Assembly: GCA_003184365.1 (NCBI GenBank)
Contig: NKYR01000137.1
Coordinates: 220-64,219, forward strand
Length of the DNA stretch: 64,000 nucleotides
Origin: Evernia prunastri
Lineage: Eukaryota; Ascomycota; Lecanoromycetes; Lecanorales; Parmeliaceae
Reading direction: 5' to 3'
The notes under the pieces were generated by a model. The model was given only the letters and a program-made list of their open reading frames with translations, made no database searches and was not told where the DNA came from. This document shows positions 31,743 to 42,964 of this stretch, piece by piece. The position numbers and the translations under genes were made by a program. Position 1 is the stretch's first letter. Each line of letters begins with the position of its first letter.

Positions 31743-32375
31743 GATGAATGGATAGAGGTCTTGAAGCTTCCGATGTCTGACTCGAAGATTTCAGAGAGTG
31801 ATGATTGTGTGGTTATGGTTGTGTTTGGGGTTGGTGGTAAGGATGGGTATTTAAAGAAGATTGCGATTTGCGACTGGCAGGATCTTGTACTTGTTTATGA
31901 GTTAGTATGACCCAATATTGACGCGGGATTAGATCCCTGTTTAGCACCGCCACAGTGGCTGTACTGTCACGAGGAAAGAGCCACCAGAGCGGACGTAACA
32001 CCGAAGAAAATCTTTGGCCTGTGGAGCATAAGTAAGGTAGGCCCACGTCTACCAAAATTCAAAAATTTACTCACTTACTCTACCCACAATTACTAGAATT
32101 ATTGGTGCAGTAGGCCAGTGAAATCAGTGAAATCAGTGAAGTCGTTGAAGTCACCGTCACCAAGCCGGATAACATGGAAGAGGCAGACGGAACGAGTCTA
32201 CGACTATGCTGCCAAGCGTTTTTAATCATTGCCGAAGCCAATGAAGCCTGCAGCCTGCTTAAGCTACCTCCATGCCAATGCACCCAGATTCATACTCGTA
32301 TCTCATGACCCGCTTGCACCAAAGAAAACGCCTTGGCTAAACGCAGGGTACAGTATCCCCATCTGCTGCCCATGC
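31743..32375. other. Intergenic gap, PMP3 promoter and gamma-tubulin 3' side
   Basis: Contains a short tandem gaaatcagt repeat at about 32119-32140. No gene seen. Confidence 0.5.
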
Positions 32376-34050
32376 TCAATTGCCCTCTGTCTTTTCCGTG
32401 CCTTTATCCGGATCCAAATAACTCTCCGTCTCCGCCTCTTCGTACTCTCCGATCAGGTCTGTCACTACGGCTCTGGCTTCATCGAATTCGCCCAGACCAT
32501 CTGCAAAAGGCGCCTCCTTCTTGTACCCTTCCAAAAAGACGTTTCGTTTCCTCATCTTGTCATATTGAACGACGATTCGCTTGAAAAGCGTCGCGACAGA
32601 TGTGTGATTTGCCAACATGAGACCTGACACTCTATGTGTATTTTGGAGGTAGGGCGACTTCTTGGTCAGTGCGACTTGTATCGATGCAGGCCCCCAGGGT
32701 ATGAACGTTGCCAATTGGCGTTCACGGATTCGTAGGAGTGATTTGTGTACTTCTGTGGGATCTGCTTCTCCTTGAATGATGTTGAGTATGCTGATATAGC
32801 AGCTTGTCTTGCTCGGTGTTGTTGAAACCATACGATTCTTGGGTTGCAAAAGTCGCCGCATTACGTCCAGTACCGTAGTCTTCCGGACTGTCTTTGCTTG
32901 CTCTACATTGTCGCCTGTGAAAGGGGTGTAGGAGGTCATGAGAAAGTGGCATCGCGGTGTCGGGATAAGAGAGGCAACAATGCCGACTAGGTCATTGTGC
33001 ATGTAACCAGGGTAGCGAAGAGTGGTCGTGCTGGCGGACATGACAGTAGAGACGAGCTGGTTCGTTTGTTGGAAAGACGGTTCTTGGACGTGAAGTCGGT
33101 CCGCGGCTATCCTTGACAATGCACCGTTATCCAGCACGACCACCGAGTCCGCGTTCTGTGTCAGCCGCCGCATAGCGAGCAAGCTGTTGTATGGGTTGAC
33201 CACCACGTCACCACCTCCTTGTGTGTCTGGAAATACCGAATACGTCTGTATCAGCTTTTTGGGGAATCTGTCGTTCATTCGCTCCAGTATGTAGCTGCCC
33301 AAACCTGACCCTGTACCACCAGCAATTGAGTGAAGAAGCATGAAACCCTATCGACTATTGTCAGCCTTTGTATTATGTTTCCCCAGAGTTTCAGAGTTGA
33401 CTTACCTCCAATGAATCACTTCCATCGGCCTCGCGATCTATCATGTCAAACACCTCCTCTTGCACCGTGTCTCCAGCAGCGTAACCCGCAGCCCAGTTAT
33501 TTGCTGCACCACTACCCTGCGATCCAACGAAGAAATTCTCTGGATTGTAGATGTTTTTATACGGACCATTTTGGATGCCGTTAATCACCTTTGCGACAGC
33601 AAAAGCAGATGGTCAGCCGGACGTTGTATGTTTGACCAGCAAAACAGGTGTGAACTTTCACATACTCGTGGTTCCAAGTCCAACAATATTGCTCGGGGTA
33701 TGTATCGCGTATCATCGCTCTTCAAATGCATCAGCTGGCGTCAATACTAAGTAGTTTCGGGAGCCCCACCTGGTAGAAGAATACATCTTTCCTGTCACCA
33801 CCTTCTGTCGCGAAATCTTCCAAGTTGCCATCTTGACTGATTCCGTGCTCCAGGCATAGCTGCTGCCAGAATTGACTTCCGACTGCGATCATATCAGTAC
33901 AGCGTTGCCGCCCACGCGCACCCCGCCGCGTTGGTTTGAGAGCGACTTACTGCTGTTGCCACATTGGCCGGCTTGGATGGTTATGATCTCCCTAAGCCTT
34001 GTTCAGTGATGTGAATAGAGAAAGCGTGATCGGGCATAATACCTAGGCAT
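32376..34050 (-). CDS. Gamma-tubulin
   Basis: Nucleates microtubules at the spindle pole body within the gamma-tubulin complex. Six exons, 34050-34043, 33991-33951, 33882-33770, 33719-33666, 33588-33406 and 33347-32376, give 456 aa, the usual length. The first coding exon is 8 nt (MPR, split). Visible tubulin blocks: EIITIQAGQCGNS, GSQFWQQLCLEHGI, the gamma-type glycine loop LLHSIAGGTGSGLGSYILER, the conserved region around NAADRLHV/IAADRLHVQEPSFQQ, and RFTG-equivalent LTKKSPYLQ. AGGTGSG instead of GGGTGSG separates it from alpha and beta tubulins. Acidic C-terminal tail. Known as mipA in Aspergillus and TUB4 in yeast. Confidence 0.95.
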
Positions 34051-34724
34051 GGCCAAACATTCTACATATACAATCGGGTATGTGATAGATACCTCCGGTA
34101 GTGTTAGACAACCCAAATTCGCGTCTGTCACCCAAATTTCGGTCAAAGTCTTCAAATATAAGATAACTCATAAAGTGGCTACTGGGTCATTGAGCATTGA
34201 GAAAACACCTTGTCGTATTACTGTGATACAGGTTACGACTTGTCATTCTCCAGAGGAGTACGACTTTTTGTAGGACATGCCAAGCATGGTAGGGCTAAGA
34301 GGCTCACATTCCCCCAGTCCCGAGGGGCCATGCGTAAAGATCTACTCCGTACTTCAACGAAAAATAAATCACGTCTCTGCAGCGTTCAAAAATCCTCCGA
34401 GTTTCGTAAAAAACAACGAATTCACGTTAGGACCTGCATGTTTTTGCGAATACAATTCATTGCCACTCATCACTCGTCGCTGTATTCAACAGGTACTCAA
34501 GAGGGGAAAAAAGCCCATATAGACAAGCGCCGGTGAATGCATAAGTAGCGCAGCGGCTGCTAAGCAAAAGCCCTCTCTCCTCATCGCATAAGACCGAGAA
34601 GACGCCAATATCGCCAATTTTGGGTGCGAGACACCCACGCAAAGAGCCGCCGAAGCATGCTGCTGTGTACAGTCGAGCCTGAAATGCACATGGTAAAAAA
34701 CGAAAAGGTATTATTGACCGCACA
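34051..34724. other. Intergenic gap, gamma-tubulin promoter and CDC14 3' side
   Basis: Tandem minus-strand genes. No coding frame or repeat worth naming. Confidence 0.5.
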
Positions 34725-36785
34725 TCAGGATCGTGACCGGCTGCCTGCGAGCCCACTCCCCACTCTACCGCTAGTCTTCCTTACTCCACCCTTGACCTCT
34801 CTGCTCTCTGCGCTTCTCCTAGCTGGGCTCCCGCGAATTTTAGAAACACCCAAGGTCCCGCTTCCACTGCCGCTTTTCGTGCTTCCGGGCGTTTTCGGTC
34901 TCGAAGGCTTGTCAAAGGCATGCTCATCGTGGTGGGTCCAATTCTCGACATCTGAGGTCAGCTCTTGCAATGCTTCATCGTCGCCGGCAGTACTGTAACG
35001 CGAGGTTGTAGTGGTAGTGGTTGTATAGCTGACGGCACGCCTTTTTTCGCTGCCCACCGGTGAACGAGAACTTGTTCGTCGACCAAGCACTCGTAGCTCC
35101 CACTCCTCTTCATTCTCACCAGGGTTCTGTCGGTGGCTGCGCATCTCTACGATCTGATTGTCTGGATCTTCGACGACGGTGTTGCCGTTGAAAGCGGCTG
35201 ACGGTGTTCTCGTATATGGATGGTGACGGGGATCCATCCTGCTGGTCTTCCTTGGCTGCCCGGGAGTGGGTGCTGGAAGATTTTCGTCCATGGCATTTGA
35301 AGGACCAGCTTCATTTGCTGTTATTTCGCCCAGTGCAGATCGCTTGCCTGACTGACTCGGATTCGGTGGTGTCGCGGTCTGACCAATACTGGCCTGATTA
35401 CGGCGGATTGATTTAGTAGGCGTCGAGGGCAGCGCTGCAACAAGCTTCTCCTTCAAAAGGTCTTCCCACCACCACTCACGGAACGTTCCTTGATTGAGAT
35501 GAAGCCAATGCTGCTGTGGTCCAACAACCATACCCGGTCGCATGAATCGCATGAATGCAATGATCTCGTTGGCAGTAAAGCCATAACGGTAAATGAGATA
35601 TGCTCCGATCAGACAGCCTGTGCGCCCTAGTCCAGCTTTACAGTGAACAGCAATGGCCTTCTTCTTCACATTTATCATCTCATGCGCCAGCCTGATAAAC
35701 TTCTTGACCATATGTAATGGTGGGCACGTCCCGTCATCAAAGATCATGTCCAGATGGTTGATACCAAGAGCAGTGAAGTATGTGGGCGAGTAGAGTTCGG
35801 AATTCAGACGGACGACGAGTCCGACGTTGCGCTTGGCGAAGTGTGACAGAACATTCTTGAAGGGGCCTGGGAGGTTGGAAAGTTTGACGGCGGAGGCCTT
35901 GGTAGGCAGCGTGGCATATAGTGGCGAATCGGATGGTATCGGGGCTATTGGCTGATGTTGAGGGGATGCAAGCGCAATAAAATTGGGTGTGAGCCAGTTG
36001 AAATCTCCTTGGTCTACCCTCTCGTACCTCTCGTATCTGAAGGCTCATGAGCATTTGTTGATTGAATTTGGTAACAGTTACTCACTCGTCAAGCCTGAAA
36101 TCTCTGAAACCCACCAAACCCTCTTCCTTGGCCTTCCATACACCGTACACAACATCCTGTATTCCAATGCTGAAGTCGGCTTGGCTGTACCCTGCATCTC
36201 GAAAGGGCATTAACGGTGGTTCCGCTTGCGCGATGGGTGCTAGTGCCAGATGTGGCGGCCAATTCTGTATGACGATCATGTAACAAGCCAGTAAACAAGC
36301 GGCATTTGCCCTGCTTCTCGAGTCTGGCTTACTCCAGAACACGACCCCTCTTTCTGCGTTGTTTGGGTCTCCCAAGATCTCGTGGAGGAGGACAGCAAAA
36401 CGGTAGAGATGCCCAACATGCAATGGTCCAAAATCTGCATGGAAGCGGTTGTAGAGTAGATGATCGTCGACTGTGAAGTAGAAGGGAGGATGCACTTTGG
36501 GGCCTGTTGGGACTGGTGGGGGTTGATGTGGTGATTTGGACGAGCGCTTCGAAGGTGACTTGGGTGTTGCTGGATATGGGAATGGAGTGTGCTCATTGGG
36601 AGGATGAGTATATGACGCTAGGTAGAGTCGGTCTGTGGAGTGTCAGCTTCCCTATAGTAACAATGCGCCAGCACTAAATCCATCATTGACTGCTGCTACT
36701 CACTCTGGATGTACTCGATCACCTGTCCATAGCTGGTTGTGCCCAGAGCTGGAGAAACAGGTGCTCTTGCAGCCTGGTGCGACAT
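34725..36785 (-). CDS. CDC14: Dual-specificity phosphatase CDC14
   Basis: Reverses CDK phosphorylation at mitotic exit and septation. Three exons, 36785-36704, 36632-36086 and 36036-34725, give 646 aa. The N-terminal DSPn half has FYFTVDDHLLYNRFHADFGP and RANAACLLACYMIVIQNW. The conserved EYERYERVDQGDFNW spans intron 2. The catalytic half carries the CX5R signature HCKAGLGRTGCLIGAYLIYR and RPGMVVGPQQHWL. The C-terminal 270 residues are disordered, basic and rich in Ser/Thr-Pro, as in other fungal CDC14s where it holds localisation and regulatory sites. The gtaagc inside FWSKPDSRSRANAA was not used as a splice donor because readthrough matches the family. It diverges from PCC1. Confidence 0.95.
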
Positions 36786-37290
36786 GGCTAGAGGGAAGTC
36801 GCAAACGACCTTTGTACGTGACACGGCAACTGTATCAAAAGATATCTTGCAGTTCTTATTGGAAATCGCAATGGGTGTAGTAATTGCGAGGTTGCGAAGT
36901 AGCGATAGAGGATGAGGGCAGCTGCTTGTTTACTTTGACGCTTCAGATGTTTACCTGGACTTGAACAGATAAATGAAGTTCCCGAATACTTTTATACACC
37001 AATGCCAGTAAGAATAAGCACCTCAAAGATAGTAAGGCATGCTGTCGTCGCAAGATGCGGAACAATTGATGTTGTTTATGCTTTGGGTGACTGTGGGGGC
37101 TCTTGCTGTTCGAACTTCGGACTGAATTTCGGTAGCTCCCCGCTTACGATTAGCGGCGTAACGGCCGAAAGGTTTGGTTGACAGGGCAACCGTGAATCCC
37201 TACGACTTCAGCCCTGTCACAATCGAGATCTTGAGCAAGATTTCCCATCCTCGATCCTCCTACATTCCTTGCCGACAATCTGTAGCTACC
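36786..37290. promoter_or_regulatory. Divergent promoter, CDC14 / PCC1
   Basis: 505 bp between divergent start codons. No clear TATA box or repeat; assignment is by position. Confidence 0.5.
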
Positions 37291-37756
37291 ATGCCAGGTT
37301 CTTCTTTTGACCCAAAGTTTCCATGCTCCTTGTTAGTTATTGGTGCTTGCTACACCTGATTATACGTGCTAAACGACATATAGAATCGTCTCGGTCCCCC
37401 TTCCCACGCACCGACTAGCATCCTCCGCCCTTCGCGCACTCTGCGTAGATGCCGAACTTTCGCCTCTCGTCCATCGTTATTTCTCTCTGAATTCCCCAGA
37501 CGCATCTCACGGTGTCACCACCAACAGCTCAACGAGCGCAGATGCAGGAGCGCGCTTGGACGGCGATACGCCCTCGCCCAGGGGAGCGCAATCTGCATTA
37601 GATGACAAGGAATTGACAATTCTACGCACAGAGTACAAGGCCACAACCAACCGGATGTTGAGAGTGGCTGTCAATGGATTTATGGAAAGTCTCGGAGTCG
37701 TATTGGGGGTCATGGAAGAGCTGGATGTGGATGTAATGGCAGAGGAAGCTCAGTGA
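37291..37756 (+). CDS. PCC1: KEOPS/EKC complex subunit Pcc1
   Basis: Two exons, 37291-37331 and 37384-37756, give 137 aa. Pcc1 is the dimerising subunit of KEOPS, which makes N6-threonylcarbamoyladenosine on tRNA. The family core is FPCSLIVSVPLPTHRLASSA at the N-terminus and EYKATTNRMLRVAVNGFMES then LGVVLGVMEELDVDV at the C-terminus. Between them is a Ser/Asp-rich insert of about 45 residues (around 50-90) that makes it longer than the typical 80-100 aa. The intron has a GTTAGT donor, a gctaaac-like branch site and an ATAG acceptor. Confidence 0.88.
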
Positions 37757-38042
37757 TTGACTGCTTTCTAGACAATGAAAAGAACAATGCCTGATGCAAC
37801 ATGAGGTATGGGATCGCGGGAATAAGCGAATGAGCAGAAAGCCGGTGGTGGTGGATCGCCAGGCGCCGCTGAAGGCTGGCATCAATGGCCTCGCCCATGA
37901 GGCTTCCACAAGTAATTCGTTCCTCGTTCGGCGAAGTCGAAACAAAGCTTACTTTTCGGCAGTGATGTCTTCTCGAGCCTGGAGCGTATCTGGAGAACAC
38001 CACCGAGCCAATCGATTGAGATGCTTAGTGGGACACTCGCAC

Positions 38043-39164
38043 CTAAGACTTAGGCCCTTCTTCCGGCTGTTTGTCGAAAAGTGGTAGATGATATTGGGAG
38101 TGAAGCCCCATTGCTTGATCTCTAGACGTTATCTCTCCTACCTTCCGAATTGCTTCTAGTCTCTCAAACGGATTCATCGTGGCGTGTCTTCTCACCATGA
38201 AGACGTTGCCATCCCTCCCTCTATGAGGGGTACCTGGGCTTATGCCTTCACTTTCCTCCCTGATTATTGGCACTGAATCGTTATGTTCAGATATTGGTTC
38301 TGCTTTGACAACGAGGCTTTCTTGTAGGATTGCTCCGTGCTTTTTACTGGGGTTGGTTGGGCTAACAGAAAGATGTCGTCTTACGGTGACTGGTGGTGCA
38401 TCTTGCGCCCCTGATTGCAGAACGACTTTACTCCGAGATTCTTCTTCTTGAGATGTAAACCTGACCGCGAATGTAGAACTCTTGTCTGTCGTGCCGCGGT
38501 TGGGATGCTTCGGATGGATCATGGATACCTCCTGATCCAAAGAATTCTCCAGGTTTGCTTCCTTGGCCGTTCCATTTGCAAAGCCTCGCAGCTTGTACTT
38601 TCGTTTTTCTTCATTCGCTGCTCTCTTCGATTTCTTCATTTCTGCCTTCGCTATCTTCTTTGCGACTTTTCGGGATATCTCAGGGCGTCGCCCAGTTATC
38701 GCTTTAACCTCCTCGGCAAGTCTTTTATTTCTCTCCTTGACTGTTTCGGATTGAACGATTTGCGCTTCCAGCCTTTTGAACTTTTTTTCCGTGCGTGTTA
38801 GCTGGCCTTTCTCCTCTATTCTCGTCTGGAGATCGGCGAGCACCCGTCCAGCTTGCGTATACCCCAGTCCAATCGGTCGTTCAGCTTCCTGCTTCTCGTT
38901 TTTCACTTTGAGAATCCTCTGTTGAATCGTATTAGCAGATTCGGTTACACCAATTGCGGTCAATGACTCTGGTGGCATCAGATCTTGTAGTTGCACGTTG
39001 ACAGCCTCAAGTTCTTCACCCTTGATTTCGTGGCCGACAGGGACCTTCGAAGCTTGCCCTCGTACCACAAGGAGCGAGTAAGGAGCATCCAATTTCGTGG
39101 TTATTGTGCTTTTCCGTCGGACTTCATAGTCCTGTCTATGCAACTCGGTCCTTAGATACCGCAT
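38043..39164 (-). CDS. Unrecognised lysine-rich coiled-coil protein
   Basis: 373 aa, no intron needed. I do not recognise the family. The N-terminal 90 residues look globular (TTKLDAPYSLLVVRGQASKV). Residues about 110-215 are strongly charged and helical, with likely coiled coil and a nuclear-signal-like KKIAKAEMKKSKRAANEEKR. The remainder is Ser/Pro/Glu-rich and disordered, with a VRRH motif appearing twice (TVRRHLSVSP and MVRRHATMNP). The start codon is only 66 bp downstream of the stop of the same-strand gene at 39231. The frame stays open upstream of the ATG for about 16 codons without another ATG, so an unseen 5' exon is possible. Converges with PCC1. Confidence 0.6.
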   Translation of the reverse strand: MRYLRTELHRQDYEVRRKSTITTKLDAPYSLLVVRGQASKVPVGHEIKGEELEAVNVQLQDLMPPESLTAIGVTESANTIQQRILKVKNEKQEAERPIGLGYTQAGRVLADLQTRIEEKGQLTRTEKKFKRLEAQIVQSETVKERNKRLAEEVKAITGRRPEISRKVAKKIAKAEMKKSKRAANEEKRKYKLRGFANGTAKEANLENSLDQEVSMIHPKHPNRGTTDKSSTFAVRFTSQEEESRSKVVLQSGAQDAPPVTVRRHLSVSPTNPSKKHGAILQESLVVKAEPISEHNDSVPIIREESEGISPGTPHRGRDGNVFMVRRHATMNPFERLEAIRKVGEITSRDQAMGLHSQYHLPLFDKQPEEGPKS

Positions 39165-39230
39165 CCTGTTTGCGGGGATGTTCGTATTGAGAAACGAAGA
39201 CTGCGGTAGCTTTTAGCAACGGAACAAATG

Positions 39231-40814
39231 TCATGCGACTATCTCAATCACCTCCAAACTCATGCCCTGCTCAGAGAGCACACCAAAGTGATTTTCTTCC
39301 ACCCAGAATTCAGACTGAGCGTAGGCCTTAGCCTCCGTACTATCAGCTTCTGGAATGGCATCCATGGCCGACGGCAGCGAGCCAAAGGTCAGAGTTGGAG
39401 TAGCAGGTTGATTGCTATTCCAGAACACAGGGGCTTGAAGGTTAGCGGAATCAGCATCTGAAGGCGATTTGTGAACATAAAAAGTGATGGTATCTCCCGG
39501 CTTTGCAACCTCTCCAAGTGCTTCACGTTTCCGTGCTTCAATATCCCAGTCATCATCAAAGGACGGATCAAATGCTGGATGTTGGTTGCTGTAAATCGAA
39601 TCTGGATCTAATGCTAGTAGGCCGTGCTTCTCACCCCAGCCACCCCCACCACTGAGCACTCTGTGAAGTCGGCCTCCTGAGAGGATAGCATACTGCAATC
39701 TATCACGTACGTTGCCTTCAATTTGCCCAGCACGATCCAAGGCAGCATACTTTTGAGGTCTGATGAGTGCCCAAACGCCGGCTTGCTGGGCGGGTATCTG
39801 GCCTTCCCGGATGGCAGTGGATATTGCTGTTTCCAATTCTTCTGATGCAGCAGCTTCGACCGAGGTATCGTCCCCACTGGTCTTGCGAACAATGTTACCA
39901 ATAGCAGCTGTGATGGTCCTAGCTGGAGTTATGGGCACCAGATGCGAATGTACGAGATAATTCATTTGGAGTCGCATGCCCTCATCTGCAAAGACAGCGC
40001 CCATATGAACAATCTGCTGTGATAGCCAGGTTTTCTTGCTAGACACATGCTCAGGGGTAGATCCTTCGCTGAATTGTAAGCTCCACCTTTGTGCAAAGAG
40101 GGTAAATGTTGCTCCATTTTGGAACAATGTATTAGCCACAGGCAATTGTAGCGTCCGCTGTACTAAAGGCTGGGATGCTGACTTCTCAGAAATTTGGCTG
40201 CGCACGCCAGAGCTCGGAGGAAACGAAAAAGACAATGTACACCGTTGCTGAATTGTCATGGTCTCCCGCTCATTCGACGTCTTCCTGGGTGACCAAAGAT
40301 CAGGAGCAGCGGCTTCTGAATCGAGTACGGCTACAGAGATTCCCTCGAATCCATCTTCTAACCGTCTCTCTTGTGAAGAGTCCACGTCTGCGGTATGGTT
40401 GTCTAGTAATGCGTAAAATCTGGTGGACCTTGGCTGCGGTATTCGATCTACAACCGCAGCCAAGAGGTCAAAATCCTGCCAGGGCTTTGTCGTCTCAACC
40501 GCCAGGCGCAAAAGAGACGGAATGAATAAACTACCATCGTCTAATAGCGACAGGTGAGCTGGAGTAACAAGGAGCACAACGAGTGGCGTTGCGCCTGACT
40601 TTAATTTGGCCTTTCGGAGCTTCAAAGAGGGAATTCTTGAAGCCTATAGACATCAGAAAGAGCTTAACTAAACTAAAGCATGATGGTTTTGAGCGAGTAG
40701 TTCTATGGTACCTACAATTTCTGACGGAGAGGGTGACAGCAGAGACCAGCACGTGGATGTTGGACCTTGGCTGATATCTTGAAGTATGGTATTTCTTCTC
40801 GATTCCGAGGACAT
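39231..40814 (-). CDS. Conserved-looking protein of unknown function
   Basis: Two exons, 40814-40716 and 40643-39231, give 503 aa. The start is ATG 40814 (MSSESRRNTILQDISQGPTS). The intron uses a GTAGGT donor and a CTATAG acceptor and joins PSEI to ASRIPSLKLRKAKLKSGATP in frame. The sequence is globular and ordered over most of its length, with a striking glycine-rich motif, RLHRVLSGGGGWGEKHGLLA, followed by LDPDSIYSNQHPAFD. No signal peptide or membrane segment is evident. I recall similar GGGGWG-KxGLL-LDP motifs in fungal proteins but cannot name a function. It ends 66 bp before the next same-strand gene. Confidence 0.7.
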
Positions 40815-42964
40815 GATTGTATAAGCATGTCTGCGAGGGATTGAATTGCAATATAAGGGTTCCCGGCTTAAGCCTGAAAGGCTCGATGAAAAATTCAGGA
40901 GCCTCGAGCAGAGGGATCTTGGTTGCACTATCATATCAGGCTCGCGTCTGTATGAAAGATTTAAGCCGTCGTCTACGAGTCCCCCACCATCATTCGAATA
41001 TGACACTTCTTCCCCGGGAACTGTTCTGTACCAGGATTCTGAAGTCGGATGGAGGTTCTGATTGCAATACAGAGCAGGAAAGGGCTTGATACTGGATATG
41101 GGACTGGCTTGATATTACTACGGTGGCCAGCATATCGGGGATATACCAGATGGTTTAAGGTTTAAGCTCGGGTATGGTAACCTAAAACCTACAGTTTACC
41201 GTAAGGTAAGGTACTTAAAGCCGTTCCGGAAGCAATCATTAGGGCACGTTGTTTGGAAATTCTGGAAATTCCCCTCTAAGGTACCCTTCGTACAGTGCAC
41301 ACTGCACTCTACTTAGGAGTATTTGTTGCATGATTCCATCCCACATCTTATTAATCGGCAAGATGCAAAATGATAGGTCAAGTAGGCAAAGGGATTACGG
41401 CACAGTGCACTCGTAGTTTCATCCTTTCATGCATGCAAGAGAAGGCCAAACCGCCAAGATGCAGCAGCGCAGCGATATGTCTCACTTTCAGTCTCTCACT
41501 CATGATTACATTGGATCTTTGTATTTTGAGGCCTGAGGTAATCTTACCTACTGCTGTACCACATACCCACGGGTCCCACCATGCTTGCTTGGCTCCACCA
41601 GATAGGACTTGGGAGCCGGTTACAATATATTAAAGTAGGTACTCTTGATTTGCATCGCTAATTGGTCGCTAAATGCCAGCAGCATGTAGGTTCTAAAAAG
41701 AGAGCATTCAGCGGTCATCGAGATACGGACAATTTCAATTAATCTTCCTAGGCCGAGGGGGCATGGGCTTCACCGCTCCCGCTGAATTAACGATAACATA
41801 AGGTTAGGTACTTACACATTACCTTATACCTTGGCTAAGGTAGGTAGGAGGCTAGTAGTGAAGAACGATCCGAAAGATCATGTGCTCCAGAGCATTACTC
41901 GTCCAAGCCACGAAACATCAAGCATAAACATTATGATTTTACATCCATTGTTACCTATTAACATGAAAAGAATATATATGTGTAAGAAAAGAAAAGAAAG
42001 GAGTCAAAGAGTCAAAGAGTCAAGAGTCAAGAGTCAAGAGTAAAGATTGACCCAAGACTGAAATCACCACCTAGGTATTCATGGCCTCATACCTTAGGTA
42101 TCTTACCTAAACTACTTATCTATCAAGCATAGGTTAAGGCATAGTCAGCAACTTCATATCTACTTCATGCAGCTGAAATTGCGTCAATTAGAAGAACCAA
42201 CGTTTTATCATCAAATCATTGGATTGATATCTGTATGATAATCGAGATTCCCCATGCTTTCTTCACCTTTTGCTTCACCTTTTGACCTTTTTTCGAATCT
42301 AATAGAGTACATACGGTACAGTAAAAGTACATAAAAAGTACCTTACCCTAGCTCGTTCGTAATAAATGATAATGAGGGGCGCGCCAAGGCCAAGACTTTC
42401 AAAGCAATTTCAGCAACCTTACAACATCATCCTCTTCTTGCACTCCAACTCACAACCACCTCTTGCTCACTCTCCATCCACTATCATCACCACTTGATCC
42501 ACGATCACTTGGCTTCATACACCGGCAGAGTTGACTCTGCTCGGTATTGAAGCCGTCCATTCCTTTGAAACAGTTTGATCCATTTCTCCCGGTCGCTTTG
42601 TACACTCCTTCCAACGTACGTATCCGTCTCTCTTGTGCCCATCAACTTGATCAAGCCTCACATGAGCCAGCCATCCCTAACCGACTGTCCAGGTACTTTA
42701 CAGTCGCTCTTCAGCATACCATCCAAATCTATTCTCTTACACCAATTTAGCCGACTCCGTCATATTCTGGGTCTCATACACTCCCTCCCAATCTACACGA
42801 TCCATCTACCATACTGCTACCACTGTCCCGTCCTCTCACTCCTTCACAAAAGACCCGCACCACCTATTCCACACCTGATGTGACGGCTACAGCATTGCCT
42901 CTGATAGAACTACAGATAGCGAAAGAGAATAGCCGAGGTCTTGCCTACGCAACATCACCTTGGC
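40815..42964. other. Long divergent intergenic region
   Basis: 2.1 kb between the minus-strand unknown gene and the plus-strand disordered protein. It holds several copies of AAGGTA/TACCTT motifs (about 41200-41225, 41800-41845, 42080-42130, 42335-42350) and a gagtcaaag/gagtcaag tandem repeat near 42001-42045. From about 42400 the sequence becomes CT-rich (cttcac, ctccat), typical of a fungal transcription-start region and long leader. No gene supported. Confidence 0.55.
42001..42045. repeat. agtcaag tandem repeat
   Basis: Runs of agtcaaag then agtcaag, about six copies in total. Confidence 0.85.

Noticed and set aside
36300..36345. Intron within CDC14 at the gtaagc after FWS
   Set aside because: Reading through gives SKPDSRSRANAA, which matches the conserved family segment; splicing there would delete it.
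33..42045. Tandem 7-mers considered as a CRISPR-like or satellite array
   Set aside because: They are short perfect microsatellites without spacers, at scattered sites and with different units.
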